Below, in pieces: positions 23,576 through 34,800 of a DNA stretch of 64,000 nucleotides. The translations under genes and the position numbers were made by a program. The notes below the pieces were generated by a model. That model had not been told where the DNA came from, did no database searches, and was given only the letters and a program-made list of their open reading frames with translations. Source of the stretch: Lithodes maja (Eukaryota > Arthropoda > Malacostraca > Decapoda > Lithodidae); assembly GCA_037953745.1 (NCBI GenBank), contig JBAKBP010007676.1, positions 1 through 64,000 of the forward strand, read 5' to 3'. Every line of letters begins with the position of its first letter. Within the stretch, counting starts at the first letter, position 1.

Positions 23576-25423
23576 TGTGACGCATGTCGAGTATGAGCAT
23601 GCTGTACAGAACGCCCAGTCAGGCCCCACCCTCGCTAGGATCGTCAGGGCAGGAACTTTGGCTGTAGTCTGTGTAGAGTTTCCTAACTCAGTTTATGTGA
23701 ACCGTTGTACTATAAGTATTATCATTATGTATTTTGTTTTCTTCTAAGTCAACGAGTTCTATTTTATATCATTAGATATAAGTATTGTGTGTGGGACTTG
23801 TATGTAATGATGAGAGGAGAGATATTACGTGGCGGGGGATCAGTGAGCGCGCCACGAGGTGTGTAGGCCTAACTCCCTCCTCCCTTCCTCCCTTCCTCCC
23901 TTTCAGCGCGTGGGAAGTTCTTTGTCGATCCCAGATTGAGAGAGTATATGACGTCATGATTGCCAGTGGGCGGTCCTTAGTGTTGGCGATATGCTCGCTA
24001 CAGGGCCGAGTATAAAAAGAGAGGTCCTCGCCACAATTCTTCAGAACTCATCAGGCAAAGCGACCTCTCATATCCCTTGCAACTATCCATATTCTTCCGA
24101 CTGATGTGAACTTTCTCTACTCTCTGAACAGCCTACCTTCTTCTCTTCTCGTCCCTGTTTATAACCTCAATGACCCCTTTGGTGCAGATTTAGTCAGCCA
24201 AAGTATTATCGCTTGAGTTCTCACGAGATAAGTGCCTGTTAGATAGCCTATTTTTGGAAGGGTTAACTAGAATAGGATTGATTGATGTTTGTTGCACTCG
24301 TATATGTATTTCCCTGTGTACTATTATTCATGTTCCTGTTTTCTGCTGGTTTAGGTAATGCTAGACTGGGATAGGGTTCCTCGAGTTGTGATTTCCTATG
24401 AGTGCTAGGTTGGTTGAACCAGCACAATTGCAACGGAGACGTGGGAAGCCTAGGGGGTCTTTTTGATTGTGTACCGTGGGAGTTTAGCACTGTGTTGCGA
24501 GTGAGGGCTTTTGCCTGTGCCACCCAACACTGTGCTATCTCATTTGCTTGACTTTGAGAGGATCGCCAGGAGAGAACCAGATACTAGTGATCTGGATCTC
24601 TCAAGAGAGCATCCCGTCAATTACCGTAATTTGGCCGCACAGTCTTAAGGACCTCGCTAGGCTACGAGCCGCTTGCTCAGCCATTGTCTCTTAACCTTAG
24701 ATATCCCAGCTAGACTTTGCTCGACCAGCAGATACAGCATAGTATTGAAGCTTCTCCTTATGTATATTATTGTTTAAGCACTATTGATTTCATGTGTGGC
24801 ACGCTTAGCTACTTCAGAGATTAGTGGCCCACGAGCACAATCTTAGTAGGCTATTGCCAGTGCATTGTCGGAGTACTTCTTCTTAATGTTTGCCATATCC
24901 TATTGCTTATTCTTATAATTCTTCTTATGTCAATTAAAGCCTTTAATTACCAGTGAGTTATTCATTAAATTGCTGTTCAAAATCCGATACTTACTTCTTA
25001 TGAGTATTCGAGAAGCATCTAACTTATCAGAAGATTCCTTGCTTGATGCTCGAGGACTATTGTTTAACGTAACGTAATAGTGCCGATCCGAAGTAGAGGG
25101 TGGAGGACTTCTTAAGTTCTTAGTTCAAGGGTGGATTACTTCGGCTTCGGCCAACACTATTCTTTAGTGTTGTAGTACTTTCTTCTTTGTTTGATTGTTG
25201 ACCAGACTAGATAACTCCCGTCTTGTTATTAGTCTGTTGTGTGAAACGCTAGTACCAAGTTCTTGTATACCCCGTTATAGCAGATAGAACTCTGGAGGGT
25301 AGTGGCGTTTTTTGTTCGGCTGGCAGTACTCTGGGGTTGGGATCGTGTGTTTCCGTTGTGGCAGCGAGCCATACTCGAGTCCTGTGTAAGAGCCCTAGTG
25401 TACCCGAGTGCCCGGTCGTAACA
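23576..25423 (+). repeat. 5' LTR of copy 2
   Basis: 1848 bp, TGTGACGC...GTAACA. It matches the LTR of copy 1 closely except in U3. There it has lost the TATATATA run and gained about 30 bp, including a CCCTTCCTCCC pyrimidine stretch and a GTGGGCGGTCC segment between the CRE and the TATA box. CRE 23949-23956, TATA 24011-24018, probable start A at 24043. Confidence 0.95.
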
Positions 25424-25639
25424 AATGGCGACCTTGCTTAGGATTTTGTGAACAGTATAATTTTTTGCAGAGTTGTACAACATTTGTTTGTTCGTACTTT
25501 AGCGTACATATTGAAGAATATTTTTTTTTTTGTAAGGCAATTAGGAGAGCATTTAAGAGACTCCAGTTAATTTAGTAATTAGTGCTTGCATAAGGGAGTT
25601 TAACACTTTTGTCTCGAGAATTTTTTGGTGAACTTCAGT

Positions 25640-28600
25640 ATGTCGGGCCCTAGTACTGACGAGGAGCGAGAGATGCTAAGTGAGGAGGTGCCGTTAGTAA
25701 CTAGTGAGGAGGATGCTAGACTTTGTGTGAGTAAGCAGTACCACGTGACGGAGGAGAGGCTGACTGGGGTGAATGTTTATGGCTTGCACCTGATAGCCAA
25801 GGTTTTGGGTCTATCCAATGTAGGAGGGATGTCCAAGGGGGAGCTGATTTCCTGGGTGTTGCGTGGGCGACATGGGGTTTCGGAGGAGAGGGCGTTTGGG
25901 GGGGTTCCTCCCCAGATCCCCTCTCACTCGACTCCCACAGTGCCGTCCACTCAGTTGCCGGAGGTTAGCACTCTCCCACAGAGGGATGAGCATTGGAAGA
26001 TTGGAGTGCCCTCGGGCGGTGCGTATGGTGGTTCCCCAGTTCTTGCCCCCCCTCCTTCAGTAGTGGCAGCTCCCTCTTCCGGCCTGTCTCCTGAGATGAT
26101 ATTTAAACTCGAGCTTGCTAAAATGGAGAATGAGGCTAGGAAGCAGGAGATTGAGGCGAAGAATGAGGCTAGGAAGCAGGAGATTGAGGCTGAGTCTAGG
26201 AGGCAGGAGAATGAGACTAGGAAGCAGGAGAATGAGACTAAGAGGCATGAGATTGAGGTTGAGGCTAGGAAGCAGGAGAATGAGACTAGGAGGCATGAGA
26301 TTGAGGCTGAGACTAGGAGGCACGAGGCTGAGCTTAGATACGACTCCGAGAAATATTGTGCTCAGATAGACTTAGATAAGACTCGTGCAGAGTCGACAGG
26401 GATTCGGATGGGCCGGGAGGGCCAAGTAAGAGAACAGTCCTTGTCTCACTTAGTCAAATTGGTGCCGGCATTTAGTGAAACTGAAGTCACAGAATTTTTT
26501 AATCGTTTTGAGAAGAAGTGTAGGGAGCATAATTGGCCTGAAGAGAAGTGGGCAGCTCTAGTCTCCTCCAGACTTACGGGTAAGGGTCTGAAGGCTTATG
26601 ATGCACTGCCTTTAGAGTCTTGCATTGACTACCCAGAATTGAAGAGAGCTGTCCTACGGGCATACGAGTTGCAACCAGAAACATATCGATTGAAGTTTCG
26701 GGGTGTTACGAAGACTAGGGAGGCGACCTTTCTTGAACATGCCCGGGACTTAAAAGATGCACTTGCTAACTGGACACGTTCTGAGAAAGCTGAGACGGCC
26801 GAACAGTTGACTGAGCTGTTTCTGCTCGAGCAGTTTTATAAGTGTACTGGTGCAGATATGACTTTAACTATTAAAGAAAAGAACCCTAAAACTCTACAGG
26901 AGGCAGCTGAGATGGCTGACCTCCGGCTATCATTAATTCGTGGGTGCGGGTCTGCCCAGCGTAGTGAGGCAGGTAACAAGGGGCGTGACACCCCACCCCC
27001 CCGAGTTAGTGATATACATTATGCAAACAAGTACAAGAGCTATGATACCAAGACTGACCACAAGACTAACACCGTCCCATTTAAGAAGGGGCCGGGCCCT
27101 TCCCAGTACCAAGGGAAGCCCAGAGGGGAGTTGGAGTGTTATCTTTGTCATGAAAAGGGGCACTTTGCAAGAGTCTGTCCTAGCAAACCACCTACAGCAG
27201 CTGTGTCTTTGGCCTGCAACATTGGTGTGTCTCCGAAGTCTTCTGAGTTTGCCCGGGGCAGTTCGTCAGAGGCTGAGGCACAGCCAATGCAGAAGCACCT
27301 GGGAGGCTCGAACCCTGCTCAGGATGTTTTTTGCGACCATAGAGGACGGGGTTGCGTGATGTGGGCGGGGCGCAAGCATGGAGTAGAGGTCTTGCGTGAT
27401 ACAGGTGCTTCCCAGACTCTGATGAATAACTTGACTGGCTACCCTATAAATGTGGCTCGGGTGGTAGTGGTGCAGGGTATTAATGCAACTCGGTCATACC
27501 CGCTGGTGCGGTTGGAGTTGGAGGTGGATGGTGTGACACGTGAATTGGATGTCGGGATTGTGGAGAAACTGCCAGTGGAGGGCGTCGACCTTCTTCTCGG
27601 CAACGACTTTGCAATGCCCGCTTCTGAGGTTCTACCCTTAGTCGTTGCCGAGAGGCCGGCCGACGTGAGTAGGGAAGAGCAAGAGTGGGTCGAGCGGTGC
27701 CAGACACAACCCATGGCGTGTGTTGTCACCCGAGCTCGGGCAGATAAAGTGTCACAGCCTAGTCCTCCGTCTTCAGACCAGCAGAGGAACGATCAACAGG
27801 AGGAGGCTAAAGCTGGAGTTGGTTTTAAGAGTTTTGACTCGGCGGCTCTCCTGGGTGATTTAGTATTGGCACCTATGTTGGAGTCTGGAGAGGCCCCAGG
27901 ACCTGTCACAGTTAGTGAGGAGGTAGGGCCGGAAGAGACTCCGAGGCAGCAACGTTGCACACGGAGAGAAAAAAGGATTGCTCAGTTTGATATTGGGGAA
28001 GGATTTGGGTTGCTTCGGAAGCATCTAGACAGGTTGGTTCCCTCAGATATTTGTAAACTGCAGTTGGAGGATCCGGAAGTTCAGAAGTGTGGTAATGGTG
28101 CTGTCGAGATTAAACACGAGGACGGGGAAGCATGTCATGTGAACCTGTTGGAGGAGTTTGTGAAGCAACCACCTGAGCAGCCTACTGTCCCTGCGTTGGT
28201 CTGCCGCGGCCAAGGTGGAGAAGGAGAGGGGGGCAGTAGGGCACAGGTGGAGGAGAGTAGGGATTGTCATGTCTCGGCGAAGCAGTGGGCGGGGGACACG
28301 AGTCTGGTGGCTGTGGAAGTGCTAGAGCACCTGCCTGAGCAGCAGTGTGCAGCACTCCAGCACCAGCTCGGTTCATACCCCACTGGTCGTGCCGAGCCCC
28401 TGAGTCTCACAACTCGGGCGGTGCGAGATGTTCCGCAGGCAGGTCATGTGACTGTTAAAAGACCGTTAGCCTCGTTGTTTCGGTGGTTTAAGGTGGGCGA
28501 CGAGGCCTTGGCATGGTTGCCAGGTCAGGGTCGACCCATGGCTGCCAAGGGTGGTGGTCAAAAGGAGGACATTGAGCAGATTGGTAGGGTCGGCTGTGGT

Positions 28601-29485
28601 ATCGCAGTGCCCGGTCGTCACATAGCCTCCCAATGCTGCTCTAGTCTAATGCAACAGCCCTACCACAGACCGACTGTATCTGGCCATGTCGCTAAAAGCG
28701 GTGATGCTGCGCAGGCAGATGTCGTCACAAGGAATGTGGGGGTGCGCATGTACGGTATCGGCGGGGAAGCCTTAGCTATAATGAACTGTGGGAGTGACTG
28801 CACGGGTGGTACTGATTGTCCCTCTCATGACCTGGCTGTTCTAGGGACGAAGGTGGAGAAGGAGGGAGACTACAGGTTAGAAGCTGCGGTCTCGGCTGGG
28901 TTGTGGGAGGGCACAAGGCATGTTGTTCGTGGAGACAGTGCAAGGCAGTTATTTACTAGGCTATGGCAGTACTTTCGCATGTTTGTTGCTTCTCCAGGCC
29001 TGAGGTACGGGGTAGAATCCGACATGCAGGCTGGAGATAGTGCAAGGCTCAGTTTAATTCCCTGCCGTATAAATCCTGCTCGACAGCCTATGGTGCAAGC
29101 AGAGCTGGATTACGTGTGGACGAAGGCTCTGAGGGATGAGGAATGTCGTGAGTGGTCGTTGCTTGTAGCTTTGTCCGAGCGTGCTGGAGAGGTATGTGGT
29201 TTTGTTGTGGACGGGAGTACCTACCAGTGCAATGTTATGCCCTACGGACTTAAGAATGCACCAGCAACGTGTCAGAGCCTGATGAATGAAAGTGAAAAGG
29301 ACAATGATGCGCTGGGGCATTTCGAGATCTATGTTCCAGCCTATGGTCCGGTCGGTGTAGTTTACCCAGATCATTACCCTCTCAAGATCTTGGACCCGTT
29401 TCACAATCGGAATATGAGGCTGACCAGGTGGTCACTAAGGTTATTGGTATATAACCTGGACATTAAGCCATATTGCCGGTTGTGA
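25640..29485 (+). CDS. Gag-protease polyprotein with in-frame pol remnants, copy 2
   Basis: A 1281-codon ORF, counterpart of the polyprotein at 8824. It has the same domain order: SAP-like segment, coiled coil, SCAN-like capsid, CYLCHEKGHFARVC knuckle, DTGA protease, then degenerate IN and RT/RNase H pieces. The coiled coil is longer and rearranged (additional NEARKQEIE-type units), balanced by a shorter C-terminus: a 1-bp insertion near 29462 shifts the frame and ends the protein at NLDIKPYCRL. Its RT remnant reads MPYGLKNAP, closer to the canonical gypsy RT motif than the VPDG of copy 1. Substitutions cluster in the N-terminal quarter and around the protease-linker junction. The stretch from about 28200 to 29110 is almost unchanged. 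No RT or integrase catalytic residues are present. Confidence 0.85.
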   Translation: MSGPSTDEEREMLSEEVPLVTSEEDARLCVSKQYHVTEERLTGVNVYGLHLIAKVLGLSNVGGMSKGELISWVLRGRHGVSEERAFGGVPPQIPSHSTPTVPSTQLPEVSTLPQRDEHWKIGVPSGGAYGGSPVLAPPPSVVAAPSSGLSPEMIFKLELAKMENEARKQEIEAKNEARKQEIEAESRRQENETRKQENETKRHEIEVEARKQENETRRHEIEAETRRHEAELRYDSEKYCAQIDLDKTRAESTGIRMGREGQVREQSLSHLVKLVPAFSETEVTEFFNRFEKKCREHNWPEEKWAALVSSRLTGKGLKAYDALPLESCIDYPELKRAVLRAYELQPETYRLKFRGVTKTREATFLEHARDLKDALANWTRSEKAETAEQLTELFLLEQFYKCTGADMTLTIKEKNPKTLQEAAEMADLRLSLIRGCGSAQRSEAGNKGRDTPPPRVSDIHYANKYKSYDTKTDHKTNTVPFKKGPGPSQYQGKPRGELECYLCHEKGHFARVCPSKPPTAAVSLACNIGVSPKSSEFARGSSSEAEAQPMQKHLGGSNPAQDVFCDHRGRGCVMWAGRKHGVEVLRDTGASQTLMNNLTGYPINVARVVVVQGINATRSYPLVRLELEVDGVTRELDVGIVEKLPVEGVDLLLGNDFAMPASEVLPLVVAERPADVSREEQEWVERCQTQPMACVVTRARADKVSQPSPPSSDQQRNDQQEEAKAGVGFKSFDSAALLGDLVLAPMLESGEAPGPVTVSEEVGPEETPRQQRCTRREKRIAQFDIGEGFGLLRKHLDRLVPSDICKLQLEDPEVQKCGNGAVEIKHEDGEACHVNLLEEFVKQPPEQPTVPALVCRGQGGEGEGGSRAQVEESRDCHVSAKQWAGDTSLVAVEVLEHLPEQQCAALQHQLGSYPTGRAEPLSLTTRAVRDVPQAGHVTVKRPLASLFRWFKVGDEALAWLPGQGRPMAAKGGGQKEDIEQIGRVGCGIAVPGRHIASQCCSSLMQQPYHRPTVSGHVAKSGDAAQADVVTRNVGVRMYGIGGEALAIMNCGSDCTGGTDCPSHDLAVLGTKVEKEGDYRLEAAVSAGLWEGTRHVVRGDSARQLFTRLWQYFRMFVASPGLRYGVESDMQAGDSARLSLIPCRINPARQPMVQAELDYVWTKALRDEECREWSLLVALSERAGEVCGFVVDGSTYQCNVMPYGLKNAPATCQSLMNESEKDNDALGHFEIYVPAYGPVGVVYPDHYPLKILDPFHNRNMRLTRWSLRLLVYNLDIKPYCRL

Positions 29486-30019
29486 CAACGAGGTTGCATG
29501 TGGTCGTTCAGGGGTATATGATCCTGGGTAAATTGACACACGGGTAGCCTCCTGCTTTGGTTTGAGTAGTATTTTGCGCTTGGTGCTTGTTGGCTCGCGG
29601 TTGTAGCCCAGCGTATTGGGTCGTAAAGCAGGATTGTTGAGCGTTTGGTATAGAAGAAAATAGGCTGCCCTTATAGTGCAGCCGGAAAAAAAAACATATT
29701 AAAATATAAAAATCATATAAAAACTCTTTCTTTTTGATGAAGATAATTGTATAAGTTTGTCATAGCCTATAAGGTTTGAGTAGTCCACGAACTATCAAAC
29801 GGCTGAGCTGCTGTAAGCTCGCTCTGGGAGCATGATATTGTGTCTTTTACTATTGTTGGGAGGAGTTATGAAATGTGAATTTTTTGTTTTATAAGATGTG
29901 TTTTAGTGATAAACTCAGCGTTGTTTTAGTGCCATGCGGTCGCTGGGTGTGAGGGGTTTGATGGGGTTCTGTATATCAGATTTTAGCTCAGGGTTGAGCA
30001 AGTAAAATCTTGGGGGAGG

Positions 30020-31867
30020 TGTGACGCATGTCGAGTATGAGCATGCTGTACAGAACGCCCAGTCAGGCCCCACCCTCGCTAGGATCGTCAGGGCAGGAAC
30101 TTTGGCTGTAGTCTGTGTAGAGTTTCCTAACTCAGTTTATGTGAACCGTTGTACTATAAGTATTATCATTATGTATTTTGTTTTCTTCTAAGTCAACGAG
30201 TTCTATTTTATATCATTAGATATAAGTATTGTGTGTGGGACTTGTATGTAATGATGAGAGGAGAGATATTACGTGGCGGGGGATCAGTGAGCGCGCCACG
30301 AGGTGTGTAGGCCTAACTCCCTCCTCCCTTCCTCCCTTCCTCCCTTTCAGCGCGTGGGAAGTTCTTTGTCGATCCCAGATTGAGAGAGTATATGACGTCA
30401 TGATTGCCAGTGGGCGGTCCTTAGTGTTGGCGATATGCTCGCTACAGGGCCGAGTATAAAAAGAGAGGTCCTCGCCACAATTCTTCAGAACTCATCAGGC
30501 AAAGCGACCTCTCATATCCCTTGCAACTATCCATATTCTTCCGACTGATGTGAACTTTCTCTACTCTCTGAACAGCCTACCTTCTTCTCTTCTCGTCCCT
30601 GTTTATAACCTCAATGACCCCTTTGGTGCAGATTTAGTCAGCCAAAGTATTATCGCTTGAGTTCTCACGAGATAAGTGCCTGTTAGATAGCCTATTTTTG
30701 GAAGGGTTAACTAGAATAGGATTGATTGATGTTTGTTGCACTCGTATATGTATTTCCCTGTGTACTATTATTCATGTTCCTGTTTTCTGCTGGTTTAGGT
30801 AATGCTAGACTGGGATAGGGTTCCTCGAGTTGTGATTTCCTATGAGTGCTAGGTTGGTTGAACCAGCACAATTGCAACGGAGACGTGGGAAGCCTAGGGG
30901 GTCTTTTTGATTGTGTACCGTGGGAGTTTAGCACTGTGTTGCGAGTGAGGGCTTTTGCCTGTGCCACCCAACACTGTGCTATCTCATTTGCTTGACTTTG
31001 AGAGGATCGCCAGGAGAGAACCAGATACTAGTGATCTGGATCTCTCAAGAGAGCATCCCGTCAATTACCGTAATTTGGCCGCACAGTCTTAAGGACCTCG
31101 CTAGGCTACGAGCCGCTTGCTCAGCCATTGTCTCTAAACCTTAGATATCCCAGCTAGACTTTGCTCGACCAGCAGATACAGCATAGTATTGAAGCTTCTC
31201 CTTATGTATATTATTGTTTAAGCACTATTGATTTCATGTGTGGCACGCTTAGCTACTTCAGAGATTAGTGGCCCACGAGCACAATCTTAGTAGGCTATTG
31301 CCAGTGCATTGTCGGAGTACTTCTTCTTAATGTTTGCCATATCCTATTGCTTATTCTTATAATTCTTCTTATGTCAATTAAAGCCTTTAATTACCAGTGA
31401 GTTATTCATTAAATTGCTGTTCAAAATCCGATACTTACTTCTTATGAGTATTCGAGAAGCATCTAACTTATCAGAAGATTCCTTGCTTGATGCTCGAGGA
31501 CTATTGTTTAACGTAACGTAATAGTGCCGATCCGAAGTAGAGGGTGGAGGACTTCTTAAGTTCTTAGTTCAAGGGTGGATTACTTCGGCTTCGGCCAACA
31601 CTATTCTTTAGTGTTGTAGTACTTTCTTCTTTGTTTGATTGTTGACCAGACTAGATAACTCCCGTCTTGTTATTAGTCTGTTGTGTGAAACGCTAGTACC
31701 AAGTTCTTGTATACCCCGTTATAGCAGATAGAACTCTGGAGGGTAGTGGCGTTTTTTGTTCGGCTGGCAGTACTCTGGGGTTGGGATCGTGTGTTTCCGT
31801 TGTGGCAGCGAGCCATACTCGAGTCCTGTGTAAGAGCCCTAGTGTACCCGAGTGCCCGGTCGTAACA
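30020..31867 (+). repeat. 3' LTR of copy 2
   Basis: 1848 bp, the same length as its 5' partner, with at least one substitution. The CRE is at about 30393-30400 and the TATA box at 30455-30462. The satellite resumes directly after GTAACA as ATAGCTACCAACGG. Confidence 0.95.
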
Positions 31868-34800
31868 ATAGCTACCAACGGTCCTTCCTAAGCTGCATAA
31901 GATCTACCAAATATAGCTAGAATACAATATAACTACCAATGGTCCTTCCTAAGCTGCATAAGATCTACCAAATATAACTAGAATACAATATAACTACCAA
32001 TGGTCCTTCATAAGCTGCATAAGATCTACCAAATATAACTAGAATACAATATAACTACCAACGGTCCTTCCTAAGCTGCATAACATCTACCAAATATAGC
32101 TAGAATACAATATAACTACCAACGGTCCTTCCTAAGCTGCATAAGATCTATCAAATATAACTAGAATACAATATAACTACCAACGGTCCTTCCTAAGCTG
32201 CATAAGATCTACCAAATATAACTAGAATACAATATAACTACCAACGGTCCTTCCTAAGCTGCATAAGATCTACCAAATATAACTAGAATCCAATACAACT
32301 ACCAACGGTCCTTCCTAAGCTGCATAAGATCTACCAAATATAACTAGAATACAATATAACTACCAACGGTCCTTCCTAAGCTGCATAAGATCTACCAAAT
32401 ATAACTAGAATACAATATAACTACCAACGGTCCTTCCTAAGCTGCATAAGATCTACCAAATATAACTAGAATACAATATAACTACCAACGGTCCTTCCTA
32501 AGCTGCATAAGATCTACCAAATATAACTAGAATACAATATAACTACCAACGGTCCTTCCTAAGCTGCATAAGATCTACCAAATATAACTAGAATACAATA
32601 TAACTACCAACGGTCCTTCCTAAGCCGCATAAGATCTACCAAATATAACTAGAATACAATATAACTACCAACGGTCCTTCCTAAGCTGCATAAGATCTAC
32701 CAAATATAGCTAGAATACAATATAACTACCACGGTCCTTCCTAAGCTGCATAAGATCTACCAAATATAACTAGAATACAATATAACTACCAACGGTCCCT
32801 TCCTAAGCTGCATAAGATCTACCAAATATAACTAGAATACAATATAAACTACCAACGGTCCTTCCTAAGCTGCATAAGATCTACCAAATATAACTAGAAT
32901 ACAATATAACTACCAACGGTCCTTCCTAAGCTGCATAAGATCTACCAAATATAGCTAGAATACAATATAACTACCAACGGTCCTTCCTAAGCTGCATAAG
33001 ATCTACCAAATATAGCTAGAATACAATATAACTACCAACGGTCCTTCCTAAGCTGCATAAGATCTACCAAATATAGCTAGAATACAATATAACTACCAAC
33101 GGTCCTTCCTAAGCTGCATAAGATCTACCAAATATAGCTAGAATACAATATAACTACCAACGGTCCTTCCTAAGCTGCATAAGATCTACCAAATATAGCT
33201 AGAATACAATATAACTACCAACGGTCCTTCCTAAGCTGCATAAGATCTACCAAATATAGCTAGAATACAATATAACTACCAACGGTCCTTCCTAAGCTGC
33301 ATAAGATCTACCAAATATAACTAGAATACAATATAACTACCAACGGTCCTTCCTAAGCTGCATAAGATCTACCAAATATAACTAGAATACAATATAACTA
33401 CCAACCGGTCCTTCCTAAGCTGCATAAGATCTACCAAATATAACTAGAATACAATATAACTACCAACGGTCCCTTCCTAAGCTGCATAAGATCTACCAAA
33501 TATAACTAGAATACAATATAACTACCAACGGTCCTTCCTAAGCTGCATAAGATCTACCAAATATAACTAGAATACAATATAACTACCAACGGTCCTTCCT
33601 AAGCTGCATAAGATCTTCCAAATATAGCTAGAATACAATATAACTACCAACGGTCTTTCCTAAGCTGCATAAGATCTACCAATATAACTAGAATACAATA
33701 TAACTACCAACGCTCCTTCCTAAGCTGCATAAGATCAACCAAATATAGCTAGAATACAATATAACTACCAACGGTCCTTCCTAAGCTGCATAAGATCTAC
33801 CAAATATAACTAGAATACAATATAACTACCAACGGTCCTTCCTAAGCTGCATAAGATCTACCAAATATAACTAGAATACAATATAACTACCAACGGTCCT
33901 TCCTAAGCTGCATAAGATCTACCAAATATAAATAGAATACAATATAACTACCAACGGTCCTTCCTAAGCTGCATAAGATCTACCAAATATAGCTAGAATA
34001 CAATATAACTACCAACGGTCCTTCCTAAGCAGCATAAGATCTACCAAATATAACTAGAATACAATATAACTACCAACGGTCCTTCCTAAGCTGCATAAGA
34101 TCTACCAAATATAACTAGAATACAATATAACTACCAACGGTCCTTCCTAAGCTGCATAAGATCTACCAAATATAACTAGAATACAATATAACTACCAACG
34201 GTCCTTCCTAAGCTGCATAAGATCTACCAAATATAGCTAGAATACAATATAACTACCAACGGTCCTTCCTAAGCTGCATAAGATCTACCAAATAAAGCTA
34301 GAATACAATATAACTACCAACGGTCCTTCCTAAGCTGCATAAGATCTACCAAATATAACTAGAATACAATATAACTACCAATGGTCCTTCCTAAGCTGCA
34401 TAAGATCTACCAAATATAACTAGAATACAATCTAACTACCAACGGTCCTTCCTAAGCTGCATAAGATCTACCAAATATAACTAGAATACAATATAACTAC
34501 CAACGGTCCTTCCTAAGCTGCATAAGATCTACCAAATATAACTAGAATACAATATAACTACCAACGGTCCTTCCTAAGCTGCATAAGATCTACCAAATAT
34601 AACTAGAATACAATATAACTACCAACGGTCCTTCCTAAGCTGCATAAGATCTACCAAATATAACTAGAATACAATATAACTACCAACGGTCCTTCCTAAG
34701 CTGCATAAGATCTACCAAATATAACTAGAATACAATATAACTACCAACGGTCCTTCCTAAGCTGCATAAGATCTACCAAATATAACTAGAATACAATATA

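Larger units (their letters stand above)
23576..31867 (+). mobile_element. Full-length non-autonomous Ty3/gypsy-type LTR retrotransposon, copy 2
   Basis: An 8292-bp element of the same family and orientation as copy 1. Its LTRs are 23576-25423 and 30020-31867 (1848 bp each). The target duplication ATAG (23572-23575 and 31868-31871) comes from a satellite monomer of the ATATAGCTACC variant. The PBS is at about 25426 and the PPT TTGGGGGAGG at 30010-30019. One LTR-LTR difference was noticed (TCTCTTAACC near 24690 versus TCTCTAAACC near 31133), so this is also a young insertion. U3 differs from copy 1 in a block around 23795-24040, so two LTR subtypes of the family coexist. The coding region has the same gutted pol as copy 1. 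Confidence 0.93.
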
